Origin: an uncultured Bacteroides sp.
GTDB taxonomy: Bacteria > Bacteroidota > Bacteroidia > Bacteroidales > Bacteroidaceae
DNA length: 64,000 nt
Direction: 5' to 3'
Assembly (NCBI GenBank): GCA_900555635.1
Contig: USLU01000006.1
Location: 73,446-137,445 of the forward strand
Part shown: positions 1 to 9,263 of the stretch, in pieces
How positions within the stretch are numbered: the first letter of the stretch is position 1
Layout of the letters: each line of letters starts with the position of its first letter
Notes under the pieces: generated by a model
Databases searched by the model: none
What the model was told of the DNA's origin: nothing
Seen by the model: the letters and a program-made list of their open reading frames with translations, nothing else
Position numbers and translations under genes: made by a program

Positions 1-1
1 G

Positions 2-406
2 GAAGCTTCACTTTACATTGACAATCTAGACACTTATCCATTACATCTTGATGTAGCTCTTCCGCTTTACAGTTGGGGAATTGTGAGAAACCCTTTTGGG
101 CAAATCAAACTGATAAACGGAGTTTCCCAAGCAGATATAAACATACATCCCGAATTTTACAGTAAGAAAAGCGAGAACTCTTACAAAATACTCCAGTCAC
201 ATTATTTGCGAGGCATGTGGATAAACAAAGGTTACGAGTTAAAGGTAGAAGAAATCAGTCCCGAAACGTTGCTAGAGGCTGCCAAGACATTAAATAGGAA
301 ACTTAAAAAAGAAGAACGGGAAATCATCTTCTATCATTTAGATGAAGAAATACGACATAGATACTCTACCGAACAATTAACAACTATCATACAGAAATTA
401 TCATGA
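2..406 (+). CDS. Hypothetical protein, C-terminal part (5' end outside the window)
   Basis: The frame is open from base 2 to the stop at 404-406, so this is the last 134 residues of a gene that begins upstream. The GTG at 83 is only an internal codon. The visible part has no motif I recognise; it is mixed polar, and its last 60 residues are rich in Lys/Glu and look helical. The stop overlaps the ATG of the next gene (ATGA), so the two are probably cotranscribed and translationally coupled. Function unknown. Confidence 0.75.
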   Translation, partial: EASLYIDNLDTYPLHLDVALPLYSWGIVRNPFGQIKLINGVSQADINIHPEFYSKKSENSYKILQSHYLRGMWINKGYELKVEEISPETLLEAAKTLNRKLKKEEREIIFYHLDEEIRHRYSTEQLTTIIQKLS

Positions 407-2733
407 AATATTTCAAGCAAATTATCATAGCGTTAGCATTAGCAGCATCTCCCTTCCAATCTTCCGTATATGGCTGTATGGATTATGATTTGGACGCAGA
501 ATATTATAATCTTTTCGATCAACTACTCCTTAAAGAGAAAGGTCTTCACCCCTATTTGCTAACTTTATACAGTGGACTTTATATAACGGACGAACAAGTT
601 CCAGATGAAAACATAACCGCCTGGATGGCATTCTTCAAGAAACATAATCTTTTCCAAGGAGTGACTCGTGAACAGTTCCAAGAGTTTCTCTACAAAACAC
701 CAATGAATAATTTCTATCGCCCTACCTATAAATATACAGCCATGCTAAATAATTCGGAAGTTGGAAAAGAAGTCCTCACCTACCTTCAGTATGCCAAGGA
801 AACGGAACCTTATGCACAGCTTGCCGAGGATAATGATAGTTGGTGGCAAACGAAACGCGTTAAATCACCATCGGAAGCTAACTATACAATTCTGAAGAAC
901 AAAGGAATATCCCTCTATAAAACGTGCAAACAAGATGAGTTAAAGCTAAGATATGCCTACCAACTTGTACGCTTGGCACATTACATGAAAACTAAAAATA
1001 AGGATGCAGTCGCCATGTTCAATCTCTATGTTAAACCTTTAAAACAAGAGCATTATATCTACTATGCAGCACTCGAACAAGTAGCCGGAGCACTCTACAA
1101 CCTCAATAACCTGGCAAATGCCAACTACCTGTATTGTCAGGTCTTCGACCATTCTGACAGTCGTAAAGAAATTGCATACAATAGTATCAAGATACAAGAT
1201 AAAGTAGATTGGGATGCAACTTTAGCTTTATGTAAAAACGAGCGTACCCAAGCAGCTCTCTATGCCATACGGGGATATAATACCTTTTCCAACGAGATGG
1301 AGGAGGTAGAGAATATTCTTAATATATGCCCTGACTCACCTTATATGAGACTACTGGCTATCCGGTATATTAATAAGGTAGAAAGAGCGGTATTAGCATC
1401 TTTTTCTTATTCCGAAAAACAAGTGTTCTTACAACCATCTGAGGAGTTAATGGAAGAATACATGCGTACCAAAGAAATTATAAAGAAAGTAATAGAGAAT
1501 CCTAAAGCAGATAATAAAGACTTCTGGACTGTTTATCTGGCACATCTATCATTTCTTTGCAGAGAATACAAACAAGCAGAAAGTATCCTCAGTACATTGC
1601 AAACATCTGACCCTGCCTTATTAAAACAGGCTAGCCGTACCCGTTTCTGCCTATATCTCACTCAATTAAAAAGTATTGGCGAACAAGAAGAAAATACCAT
1701 TGGCGAATATCTGGAAGCGGATAATACGGATGTCGAATTCATTAAAGAAGTAGTAGGACACCTCTATAAGCAACAAAAAGACTATGGAAAAGCCTTCCTG
1801 ACGCACAACCAGATATCAGAATTACAAGCCAATCCCGACCTGATCATTATCAATTCACTTATCAGCGATAGTGAAAAAGATAATAATCAGTGGGCACTGA
1901 CACAACTCTATGAGCTGAAAGGTACTTATTTTCTCAGAACCGGAGATTTGAAAGAAGCAATGAACTGGTATGACCGGATATCCGAAACTTACTGTACAAT
2001 TGATTCTATTTACGATTATGAGAATAATATTTATGTTGCCGTACGTCAGGATCAGTTCAATGGTTATTCGGGCATATCTCCACTGATATTCAGCAATGGT
2101 TTCAAGAGATTGTTCAGTGTGCCGGCAGCATCACAATTAACCGACCAACTTTATACACAATACGAGTTCCTGAATAAATATCAGAATAAGGCAACATTAA
2201 CAAAATCGTTATTGAAGCTGCAAAAAGAAAGCAAAAACGAGGGTGAAAAAGGGATTTGTGCTACCTATTTACTGGCAAATTACTATTACAACATTTCTCC
2301 TCACGGCTACTATCGGAATATACCATTATATCATAGCAGCAACTATTTTATTTCTTATTACGATAATGACAATGACCATACTGATATCAAATTTCCAGAC
2401 TTCAGTAAAGATTATAACTATAAAAACTTTGAGAACTATCCACTTGTTATCAGTTATATGAGCAAAGCTTTGGAGCTCTACAAATATGTAGCTGAAAATA
2501 CCAACAACCGTGAGTTAAAAGCCCGGTCACTATTCATGCTTTCCTCATGTGTAATGGATTTATATGCGCCAGATTGGTATTATACTATCAAGAATGGAAC
2601 TGATAAGTCATATTGTGAACAAGTGAACGCCTATTTTCGTAAATTAGCGGCTGATTTCAACGATACACAATTCTATCAAGAAGCAGTCCGCGAATGTAAA
2701 TACTTTGAATATTACGTCAAAAATGAATTTTGA
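403..2733 (+). CDS. Large secreted hypothetical protein, 776 aa
   Basis: Residues 1-24 form a signal peptide (basic start, then a hydrophobic IIIALALAAS stretch). A cysteine follows at residue 25 in the context VYGC, which may be a loose lipobox, so the protein is exported and possibly a lipoprotein. The rest is rich in Tyr, Leu, Glu and Lys and reads as repeated amphipathic helices, for example around residues 220-270, 370-400 and 450-560; this suggests TPR-like solenoid folding but no clean repeat is proven. It starts inside the stop of the preceding gene and its own end overlaps the start of uvrB by 11 bases. I do not recognise the family; a role at the cell envelope is inference from the signal peptide. 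Confidence 0.85.
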   Translation: MKYFKQIIIALALAASPFQSSVYGCMDYDLDAEYYNLFDQLLLKEKGLHPYLLTLYSGLYITDEQVPDENITAWMAFFKKHNLFQGVTREQFQEFLYKTPMNNFYRPTYKYTAMLNNSEVGKEVLTYLQYAKETEPYAQLAEDNDSWWQTKRVKSPSEANYTILKNKGISLYKTCKQDELKLRYAYQLVRLAHYMKTKNKDAVAMFNLYVKPLKQEHYIYYAALEQVAGALYNLNNLANANYLYCQVFDHSDSRKEIAYNSIKIQDKVDWDATLALCKNERTQAALYAIRGYNTFSNEMEEVENILNICPDSPYMRLLAIRYINKVERAVLASFSYSEKQVFLQPSEELMEEYMRTKEIIKKVIENPKADNKDFWTVYLAHLSFLCREYKQAESILSTLQTSDPALLKQASRTRFCLYLTQLKSIGEQEENTIGEYLEADNTDVEFIKEVVGHLYKQQKDYGKAFLTHNQISELQANPDLIIINSLISDSEKDNNQWALTQLYELKGTYFLRTGDLKEAMNWYDRISETYCTIDSIYDYENNIYVAVRQDQFNGYSGISPLIFSNGFKRLFSVPAASQLTDQLYTQYEFLNKYQNKATLTKSLLKLQKESKNEGEKGICATYLLANYYYNISPHGYYRNIPLYHSSNYFISYYDNDNDHTDIKFPDFSKDYNYKNFENYPLVISYMSKALELYKYVAENTNNRELKARSLFMLSSCVMDLYAPDWYYTIKNGTDKSYCEQVNAYFRKLAADFNDTQFYQEAVRECKYFEYYVKNEF

Positions 2734-4774
2734 ATTAACATCCGCCTATAAGCCTACCGGCGACCAACCGGAAGCTATCGCTCAGCTCACCGAAGGTATA
2801 CGTGAGGGAGTTCCTGCACAGACATTGCTTGGTGTAACCGGCTCCGGAAAGACATTTACCATAGCCAATGTTATTGCCAATATCAACAAACCTACGCTGA
2901 TATTGAGTCACAATAAAACACTGGCAGCCCAACTTTATAGCGAGTTCAAAGGGTTCTTCCCGAATAATGCCGTAGAGTATTATGTATCCTATTATGATTA
3001 TTACCAACCCGAAGCCTATCTGCCATCTTCGGACACTTATATTGAGAAAGACCTCGCCATCAATGACGAAATAGATAAGTTACGTCTGGCAGCAACTTCC
3101 GCCCTACTATCCGGAAGAAAAGATGTGGTAGTTGTCTCTTCAGTATCCTGTATTTACGGTATGGGGAATCCGTCGGATTTCTATGAGAATGTCATCGAAG
3201 TACAACAAGGCAAGAATTTCAGTCGCAATGTATTCCTACGCCGCTTGGTAGATAGTTTATATGTACGCAACGACATAGATCTGAATCGTGGAAACTTCCG
3301 TGTAAAGGGTGATACGGTAGATATCTATCTGGCTTATGCTGACAATCTGCTCCGTATCGTATTCTGGGGAGATGAGATAGATAGTATTGAAGAAGTCGAT
3401 CCTATCAGTGGGGTGACCATTGCAAAGTTTGACAACTACAAAATCTATCCTGCCAATCTCTTTATGACCACCAAAGAAGCAACCCTGCGTGCCATTCATG
3501 AAATAGAAGATGACTTGCACAAACAAGTCCAGTGGTTTGAGCATGAAGGCCGTCCGTTTGAAGCCAAACGACTACAGGAACGTGTAACGTATGACATGGA
3601 AATGATCCGCGAATTAGGACATTGCTCAGGCATTGAAAACTATTCCCGTTATTTTGATGGTCGTGCTCCCGGTACTCGCCCATATTGCCTGCTGGATTTC
3701 TTCCCTGAAGATTTTCTGATAGTCATCGACGAGAGTCATGTCAGTGTGCCTCAGATTCGTGCAATGTATGGTGGAGACCGTGCCCGTAAGACAAATCTTG
3801 TAGAATATGGTTTCCGCCTGCCCGCCGCTATGGATAACCGTCCCTTGAAGTTCGATGAATTTGAAGAGTTGGCGAAAGAGGTGATCTATGTCAGTGCTAC
3901 ACCGGCAGATTATGAGTTGATAAAATCAGAAGGCATTGTAGTAGAGCAGGTAATCCGTCCTACAGGATTGCTAGACCCTATTATTGAAGTCCGTCCCAGC
4001 CATAATCAGATTGACGACCTGATGGAAGAAATCCAGATACGTATAGAAAAGAACGAACGTACTTTGGTCACTACCCTTACCAAACGCATGGCAGAAGAAT
4101 TAACGGAATATTTGCTGAATAATAATGTGAAATGTAACTACATCCATAGCGACGTGGATACATTGGAACGTGTAAAGATTATGAGCGATCTCCGTGAAGG
4201 TGAATATGACGTACTTGTTGGTGTCAACCTCCTACGTGAAGGATTGGATTTACCGGAAGTGTCCCTCGTAGCTATCCTAGATGCCGACAAAGAAGGCTTC
4301 CTTCGCTCCCACCGTTCATTGACGCAGACTGCCGGACGTGCCGCTCGTAATGTTAACGGCATGGTCATTATGTATGCTGATAAGATTACAGAAAGTATGC
4401 AACTTACCATTGACGAAACAAACCGTCGTCGTGAAAAGCAGTTGAAGTATAACGAAGAGCATGGCATCACCCCTCAACAAATTAAGAAAGCAAAAAATCT
4501 TAATATGTTTGCTACCGCAGAAGTACCGAATGGCGAAGCATCGGTCAGCAGGGATAAATCCTCAAGTGCTTCTCATCCTTATATGGAACAAGAAACACCT
4601 TCCGGTGTTGCTGCCGACCCGATTGTACAATACATGAGTCGTGCGCAGTTGGAAAAGAGTATCGAACGCACTAAGAAACTCATGCAAGAAGCTGCAAAGA
4701 AACTCGACTTTATCGAAGCGGCACAGTATCGCGATGAGGTATTAAAAATGGAAGCTATGCTTGCCTCAAAATAG
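2723..4774 (+). CDS. uvrB: UvrABC excinuclease subunit B
   Basis: UvrB is the damage-verifying helicase-like subunit of nucleotide excision repair; it is loaded by UvrA and then recruits UvrC for incision. The 683-residue product has the family's normal length. Visible features are Walker A GVTGSGKT at residues 37-44, the Tyr-rich beta-hairpin (YYDYYQPEAYLP), the DESH helicase motif, helicase motifs V/VI (GVNLLREGLDLP, QTAGRAARN), and a C-terminal UVR coiled coil that binds UvrC. I start at ATG 2723 (MNFELTSAYKPTGDQ) because this is the conserved family N-terminus; the TTG at 2705 would add six unconserved residues. The start lies within the previous gene. Confidence 0.98.
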   Translation: MNFELTSAYKPTGDQPEAIAQLTEGIREGVPAQTLLGVTGSGKTFTIANVIANINKPTLILSHNKTLAAQLYSEFKGFFPNNAVEYYVSYYDYYQPEAYLPSSDTYIEKDLAINDEIDKLRLAATSALLSGRKDVVVVSSVSCIYGMGNPSDFYENVIEVQQGKNFSRNVFLRRLVDSLYVRNDIDLNRGNFRVKGDTVDIYLAYADNLLRIVFWGDEIDSIEEVDPISGVTIAKFDNYKIYPANLFMTTKEATLRAIHEIEDDLHKQVQWFEHEGRPFEAKRLQERVTYDMEMIRELGHCSGIENYSRYFDGRAPGTRPYCLLDFFPEDFLIVIDESHVSVPQIRAMYGGDRARKTNLVEYGFRLPAAMDNRPLKFDEFEELAKEVIYVSATPADYELIKSEGIVVEQVIRPTGLLDPIIEVRPSHNQIDDLMEEIQIRIEKNERTLVTTLTKRMAEELTEYLLNNNVKCNYIHSDVDTLERVKIMSDLREGEYDVLVGVNLLREGLDLPEVSLVAILDADKEGFLRSHRSLTQTAGRAARNVNGMVIMYADKITESMQLTIDETNRRREKQLKYNEEHGITPQQIKKAKNLNMFATAEVPNGEASVSRDKSSSASHPYMEQETPSGVAADPIVQYMSRAQLEKSIERTKKLMQEAAKKLDFIEAAQYRDEVLKMEAMLASK

Positions 4775-4779
4775 AGATA

Positions 4780-6333
4780 TCAAGCAATTTTCCAGTCTTT
4801 CAATGTGTGGCTTTCGCTATCAAAGTTTATAGCTACCTTTACTATAGGTAGCCCGCACAAGGCAAAACGTTCGGGATATTTCTTTAAATCAATCTGGGTC
4901 ATGGCTGCATCGGCACTCTTATCCAGCTTCAACTCAACAATGTAAAGAGTAGTTTGTGTACGCATTACCATATCTACTCGCCCACGAGGTGTACGTACTT
5001 CTACGTCAACATACATTCCCAACAAACTAAAGATGGTATAAAGTAGTGACTGGTAATGACCTTCATAATCAGTATTGTCACACTTCGGAATTGTGGAAAG
5101 GAAGGATTGTAATAAAAGCAAGGCATCATTCAGTCGTTCATCGTGAATAGCTTCAAAAAGCAACGCCACAGTAGTTAGTCCTTCAGTGGTATGTTGATGC
5201 AGGTATTCCGGCAGCAAACTCTTCATCAATCCCATACGAACTTCTTTATTAGGAATATCAAGCAAATAAAGATCGGTCAATGGAGAATAATCCTTGATAG
5301 TAATATAACCGCTCTGATAAAGCAGAGGAGTAATGTCGCTCATCTTTTCCGTAGGTGCATCGAACGATTCGGCAAGTACCTTCCGCTCCCCTATCTGCTG
5401 GGGTTTCACACCATATTTATTCAACATCTCTATCAGATAAGTAGGAGTACCACTACCGAACCAATAGGAATTTAGCTTGCCTTTTGCCATTGCTGTTAAC
5501 AAACTAAAAGGATTATAAATATCAGGTGATGGCCAAGTAAAATGATAACCATCGTAATTATCTTTTAGAATTGACTGAACTTCGTCCCGACTCACTTTCA
5601 TTCTCTCTGCCAAAAAGTTCAAATCTTCAGACATTTGCTCTAACATTTCTTCCTCAGTAATGCCACAAATTGCTGCATATGGTCCATCCATACTGATATT
5701 CTCGATGTTATTCAGTTCACTAAAAATGCTTAGTTGAGAGAATTTTGTAATACCAGTCAGAAAAACATAACGGAGATAGGGATCGCAAGCCTTCAGCGGA
5801 CTATAGAAATTACACATCACGTTTCGGAGCACCGGTAAGTCTTTTTCTTCGTGCATCACATCGAGGAGCGGAGCATCATACTCATCTATCAGCACTACTA
5901 CTTGATGGTCGGTCTGTTCATAAACACGCTTTATGAGGGTGGTCAACCGCAAGTTTACATCTACTTGCTCGACGTTCATTCCGTACACATGCTCATAGTT
6001 TTCCAATTGACTGGCTAGGTATCGGTTCAGTTGTTCACAATCCATGTGCTTACCCAAGCTCATATCAAAGTGCAGCACAGGATATCGTGTCCATTCCGTC
6101 TCTAGCTTTGTGATAGCCAAACCGTCGAAAAGTTCTTTCTGCCCTGCAAAATAGCTATGCAATGTAGAGGTAAGCAGACTTTTACCAAAACGACACGGCC
6201 GACTCAGGAACATATATTTAGAAGCAGAATGCGTCATACGATATACATATTCCGTCTTATCAATATACAGATAATTCTTATTTATCAACTCAGAAAAAGT
6301 CTGAATTCCTATCGGATAAAGTTTTTGTTTCAA
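4780..6333 (-). CDS. AAA-ATPase-like protein fused to a PD-(D/E)XK nuclease domain
   Basis: 517 residues of a family very common in Bacteroides, with many copies per genome. The N-terminal two thirds is an AAA-ATPase-like domain: a P-loop variant SRPCRFGKSLL near residue 45 and a Walker B VVLIDEYDAPL near residue 145. The C-terminus carries a PD-(D/E)XK-like core (GRVDMVM, then YIVELKLD) in the style of DUF1703/PDDEXK_9. The biological role is not established; an NTP-dependent nuclease or mobile-element-related function is inferred from the domains. It is convergent with uvrB, only five bases apart, and stands alone on its strand. Confidence 0.9.
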   Translation of the reverse strand: MKQKLYPIGIQTFSELINKNYLYIDKTEYVYRMTHSASKYMFLSRPCRFGKSLLTSTLHSYFAGQKELFDGLAITKLETEWTRYPVLHFDMSLGKHMDCEQLNRYLASQLENYEHVYGMNVEQVDVNLRLTTLIKRVYEQTDHQVVVLIDEYDAPLLDVMHEEKDLPVLRNVMCNFYSPLKACDPYLRYVFLTGITKFSQLSIFSELNNIENISMDGPYAAICGITEEEMLEQMSEDLNFLAERMKVSRDEVQSILKDNYDGYHFTWPSPDIYNPFSLLTAMAKGKLNSYWFGSGTPTYLIEMLNKYGVKPQQIGERKVLAESFDAPTEKMSDITPLLYQSGYITIKDYSPLTDLYLLDIPNKEVRMGLMKSLLPEYLHQHTTEGLTTVALLFEAIHDERLNDALLLLQSFLSTIPKCDNTDYEGHYQSLLYTIFSLLGMYVDVEVRTPRGRVDMVMRTQTTLYIVELKLDKSADAAMTQIDLKKYPERFALCGLPIVKVAINFDSESHTLKDWKIA

Positions 6334-6417
6334 TTCCTTATTGTTCCTCCATTACTAGCTAGATACTACAAAGATATGGCAAAAAAAGGGAAAAGACAAG
6401 GACAAGAACGTATTAAA

Positions 6418-6453
6418 GTAAAAAGCCGCTAACGGATTTCTCCGAAAGCGGCT
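6418..6453 (-). terminator. Rho-independent terminator of the HU/small-peptide unit
   Basis: On the minus strand AGCCGCT (6453-6447) pairs with AGCGGCT (6430-6424). An inner CGGA/TCCG stem (6444-6441 with 6436-6433) extends the hairpin, and a run of five T follows on the minus strand (6424-6420). It lies about 40 bases after the stop of the 30-residue peptide gene. Confidence 0.75.
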
Positions 6454-6492
6454 CCCACTTTACTTTATCTCAAGACAAATTTGATGTATTGG

Positions 6493-6585
6493 TTAAAACA
6501 TCATTGTTTGACCACCAATCACACCTGCTACAGCACTAGCTACAGCAATAATAATTTTCAAAATTACATTCCACGTTTTTTTCAT
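6493..6585 (-). CDS. Smalltalk-like small membrane peptide, 30 aa
   Basis: A minus-strand ORF of 30 residues with the pattern MKKTW, then a hydrophobic segment (IIIAVASAVAGVIGG), ending QTMMF. This resembles the very short 'smalltalk' proteins found after HU-type genes in Bacteroidales: basic and aromatic start followed by one membrane-length segment. It lies 62 bases downstream of the HU-like gene on the same strand and ahead of a good terminator, so the two are probably cotranscribed. Function unknown. The family assignment rests on pattern and context memory, not on a search. Confidence 0.7.
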   Translation of the reverse strand: MKKTWNVILKIIIAVASAVAGVIGGQTMMF

Positions 6586-6647
6586 AGAGTTCTTACGTTT
6601 TAATTATTGATCTTCTGCTTCAATTTCTTATGCATTCAGGATACCTT

Positions 6648-7148
6648 TTATCCCAATGGGTTATCATTCTCGTCCCCAACGGAGCCACCTCCTGAAGGTT
6701 TGTCCGAGCCATCACCTATGGTCACTTTTCCTTTCAGATAGTCATCCAAGCTCACCAAATCCAGTCTTTCACCGGCACGAGTAGCTACTTTCGTTATCTT
6801 CAGTTCCCTATTAGCTTGAAAACAAATACGCACACTTTCCACACTTTTGGCAGTTATATCATCCGCTTTCTCTTCACCTTTCGATTTTGCCGCCAACATA
6901 AATACCCCCAATCCGGCAATATTTACCGTTTTACCTTCAAGTAACTGTTCTTTCAACTTTTCCACAAAGTTCTGCATTGTACTCTTAATATCACCAATAG
7001 ACAAGGAAGATCTATCCTGCATCTTCTGTGCGATAAATGCTAAATCAACACTTTGTCCTAGAGTTATCAATTGTGGAAAATACTTCTTAGGAGAGTTTTC
7101 AACCCGAGGGTCCGACGGTCTCTCTACCGTTCTAAAAATTACACTCAT
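6648..7148 (-). CDS. HU-family DNA-binding protein (HU-related, Bacteroidetes type)
   Basis: 166 residues of the HU-like family with an N-terminal extension. Residues 1-30 hold the MSVIFRTVERPSDPR leader typical of these proteins, about 35-120 give the HU fold (helices, then GKTVNIAGLGVFMLAAKSKG in the beta-arm region, then VRICFQANRELK), and a Gly/Ser/Asp-rich tail follows. These proteins are thought to bind DNA architecturally; targets are unknown. A good promoter is visible upstream, with a 12-bp palindrome between it and the gene. In Bacteroides such genes often border capsule loci, as here, where it is the first gene past the CPS operon end. Confidence 0.9.
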   Translation of the reverse strand: MSVIFRTVERPSDPRVENSPKKYFPQLITLGQSVDLAFIAQKMQDRSSLSIGDIKSTMQNFVEKLKEQLLEGKTVNIAGLGVFMLAAKSKGEEKADDITAKSVESVRICFQANRELKITKVATRAGERLDLVSLDDYLKGKVTIGDGSDKPSGGGSVGDENDNPLG

Positions 7149-7194
7149 ACTTTTTTTCTTTAGAGATTTAAATTCGTTTTTAATTCACACGTTT

Positions 7195-7206
7195 CGTTGA
7201 TCAACG
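7195..7206. promoter_or_regulatory. 12-bp perfect palindrome at the HU gene start region
   Basis: CGTTGATCAACG is perfectly self-complementary. It lies 4-15 bases past the -7 box of the HU promoter, so it covers the expected transcription start. The position suits an operator, possibly autoregulatory. This is inference from placement only. Confidence 0.4.
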
Positions 7207-7209
7207 ATG

Positions 7210-7241
7210 CAAAGGTGCGGACTAAAAGTTATATCACCAAA
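7210..7241 (-). promoter_or_regulatory. Bacteroides-type promoter of the HU gene
   Basis: On the minus strand TTTG (7241-7238), 20 bases, then CACCTTTG (7217-7210). This fits the Bacteroides sigma consensus TTTG / TAnnTTTG with one mismatch. Transcription would start near 7203, giving a leader of about 55 nt. Confidence 0.65.
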
Positions 7242-7288
7242 GAAAAAAGGGGTTCGAAAGCTGTTTTTCTGAGAAAAGTTATAAATTT

Positions 7289-8248
7289 CTATAAATCAAC
7301 ACTTCTTTGATGTAAGTAAAAGTAGCGTTTCATAAACAAGATATAGATTAAACTCAATATTAGAATACTACCCGCTAGATAAATATAACCATATTCTTGA
7401 CAATGAATATATCCTATTATGAGAATAGCTTGCGTCGCCATATAAATGGAAGATACCACTACATGAGGTATTTTCAATTCATTTGCCATTACCTGATATA
7501 AATGTTTCCGGTGCGGCAAGCCGATATTTTCATGAAGCATCAAGCGATGGATGATAGTCAGAACACTATCAACACCATAAACGGTCAATAACATTATCCA
7601 ACTGAAATTCTCCGTTTGAATTATCAATTTGCCTATCAAGAAAAGAAGAATAAAAGCTATGCTTACAGAACCTACATCACCGGCAAAACATTTAGCTTTC
7701 TTGCGAAAATTGAAGAAGCAGAAAACCAATACAGAACAAAGCACTACATAGATTAAATCTTCTGCTACAAAAGGAATGATTTCATTATTTATATAAGTCA
7801 GTGCCATAAGAATGATAAGCGAATATCCACCCGTGATACCGTTGATTCCATCCATGAAATTATAAGCATTGATAATACCAGTACATGCTATTAAAGCAAT
7901 AATAATCCACCACCAGGATAAAGAAAACAATCCCCACTGATAAAACATCAATGCCATAGCAGAAAAATGAAAAAGTAGTCTCGTGATCTGTCTGGTAGAT
8001 TTTATGTCATCTACGAAACTGATAAAAGTAACTAAAGTCAAAGCCAATATAAACCAAGGATACTCAAAACCACTCATCAAGAAATAAGCTAATGCACCAA
8101 AATAGAAAATAATCCCACCACCTCGGAGGGTTATTCTTTTATGGGAGCTTCGCTCATTGGGCTTATCTATAATATTACACTTATTAGCTATCCTAAAATA
8201 AAAAAGTTCTGCTATAAATAGCAGAACCAAAATCATTAAGTAATACAC
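7289..8248 (-). CDS. wbpL: Phosphosugar transferase initiating polysaccharide synthesis (MraY/WecA/WbpL family)
   Basis: A polytopic membrane enzyme that moves an N-acetyl-hexosamine-1-phosphate from a UDP-sugar to undecaprenyl phosphate, the first committed step of capsule-unit assembly. The 319-residue product has about 10-11 membrane segments. Visible family motifs are FVDDIKSTRQ near 82, NAYNFMDGINGI near 128, CFAGDVGS near 190 and the PHRKHLYQ loop near 245; the Asp residues bind Mg2+. It is the last gene of the CPS operon. In P. aeruginosa, WbpL prefers D-FucNAc or GlcNAc; the adjacent reductase suggests a 6-deoxy-HexNAc substrate here, which is inference. Confidence 0.92.
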   Translation of the reverse strand: MYYLMILVLLFIAELFYFRIANKCNIIDKPNERSSHKRITLRGGGIIFYFGALAYFLMSGFEYPWFILALTLVTFISFVDDIKSTRQITRLLFHFSAMALMFYQWGLFSLSWWWIIIALIACTGIINAYNFMDGINGITGGYSLIILMALTYINNEIIPFVAEDLIYVVLCSVLVFCFFNFRKKAKCFAGDVGSVSIAFILLFLIGKLIIQTENFSWIMLLTVYGVDSVLTIIHRLMLHENIGLPHRKHLYQVMANELKIPHVVVSSIYMATQAILIIGYIHCQEYGYIYLAGSILILSLIYILFMKRYFYLHQRSVDL

Positions 8249-8282
8249 TTTTATATTGCCTCCCTTATTTTTTTAGTGTTAT

Positions 8283-9263
8283 TTATTTAATTTGGAACGA
8301 TCTTATCGTTTTCATTATTCCTTCTTCTGCCCGTACAGGCATTTTATCAATATCCAAAGCCGCTTTTATCTTCGCATTACTTACCACATAATTCTCCGTC
8401 AACTTATGTAGGCGTTCTGAATTCAACGGCAAATATAGTAATGTCCCTAACCTAGCACATCCCTCCATCATATATCTATTCATCTTCCAAATATGTGGTT
8501 TACGACCTAAGGCTTCACACATCAAAGCAATCAAATCGTTCGTTGATAATGCTTCGTCATCTCCCATATGATATATACCACTTGCAACATCCTTAGTCAG
8601 TAATCCTTCAACAACATAACAAAGATTATCTATCGAAGTAAAAGACCTCCTGTTCTCAAAATCACCCAAAGGCCAAGGAATGCCTTTCTTCACCATATTA
8701 TAGAGTAGATTCAAGTTACCCTTATTTCCGGGACCATGAATCATACAGGGGCGTAAAATATAAAACTGTTTACCATCATTTCTCAACTCTGATTTTTCAT
8801 TCCCGATTTTCAATTTACTCAGAATGTAATTCTCAGCCGCTATCTTGCTTTCCCCATAAGGACCGACCGGAGTTGGCATTACATCTTCTGTTAGTAAATC
8901 ACCAGTCACGCTATCAGCAGCAGCCTTTACAGAACTAAAAAAGATAAACTTCTTCGCAGATGACTCCAGAAAGAAATCGAATATTTTCCTTGTTAGCCCT
9001 GTATTAATATCAAAATACACTTGGGCGGCAGACTGTTTTTTTGTATCATGAGCTTTACCTGCCAAATGTATGATGACATCAAACTTCGGAAGATTTTGCA
9101 TTGGGAAAGAAGCCGGCTCAATATCTTTCCAAGAAAAAGTCTTTATCACACCCTCCTTCTCCGGTTCTACTATATCCAAACCATATAGGTTGTGATTCTT
9201 CTTTAAAGCAACAACAAGATTAGAGCCCACAAATCCATGGATTCCTGTAATTAGTATGTTCAT
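8283..9263 (-). CDS. NAD-dependent epimerase/dehydratase (SDR), probable UDP-4-keto-6-deoxy-HexNAc reductase
   Basis: An extended short-chain dehydrogenase, 326 residues. The Rossmann motif GIHGFVGSNL sits near residue 7, the active-site region reads FFSSVKA and YGESKIAAE (YxxxK), and RPCMIHGPG follows. It resembles WbjF/WbpK-type proteins, which reduce the 4-keto group of UDP-6-deoxy-HexNAc-4-ulose to UDP-D-FucNAc or UDP-QuiNAc. Its start overlaps the stop of the preceding glycosyltransferase (ATGA). Position just before the WbpL-type gene suggests that it prepares the first sugar; the exact stereochemistry cannot be read from sequence. Confidence 0.85.
   Translation of the reverse strand: MNILITGIHGFVGSNLVVALKKNHNLYGLDIVEPEKEGVIKTFSWKDIEPASFPMQNLPKFDVIIHLAGKAHDTKKQSAAQVYFDINTGLTRKIFDFFLESSAKKFIFFSSVKAAADSVTGDLLTEDVMPTPVGPYGESKIAAENYILSKLKIGNEKSELRNDGKQFYILRPCMIHGPGNKGNLNLLYNMVKKGIPWPLGDFENRRSFTSIDNLCYVVEGLLTKDVASGIYHMGDDEALSTNDLIALMCEALGRKPHIWKMNRYMMEGCARLGTLLYLPLNSERLHKLTENYVVSNAKIKAALDIDKMPVRAEEGIMKTIRSFQIK

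Noticed and set aside
2705..2722. TTG start for uvrB
   Set aside because: The six extra residues are not part of the conserved UvrB N-terminus; ATG 2723 fits.
6376..6432. 18-codon plus-strand ORF rich in Lys/Arg between the ATPase gene and the terminator
   Set aside because: It overlaps the terminator hairpin and has no conserved feature.
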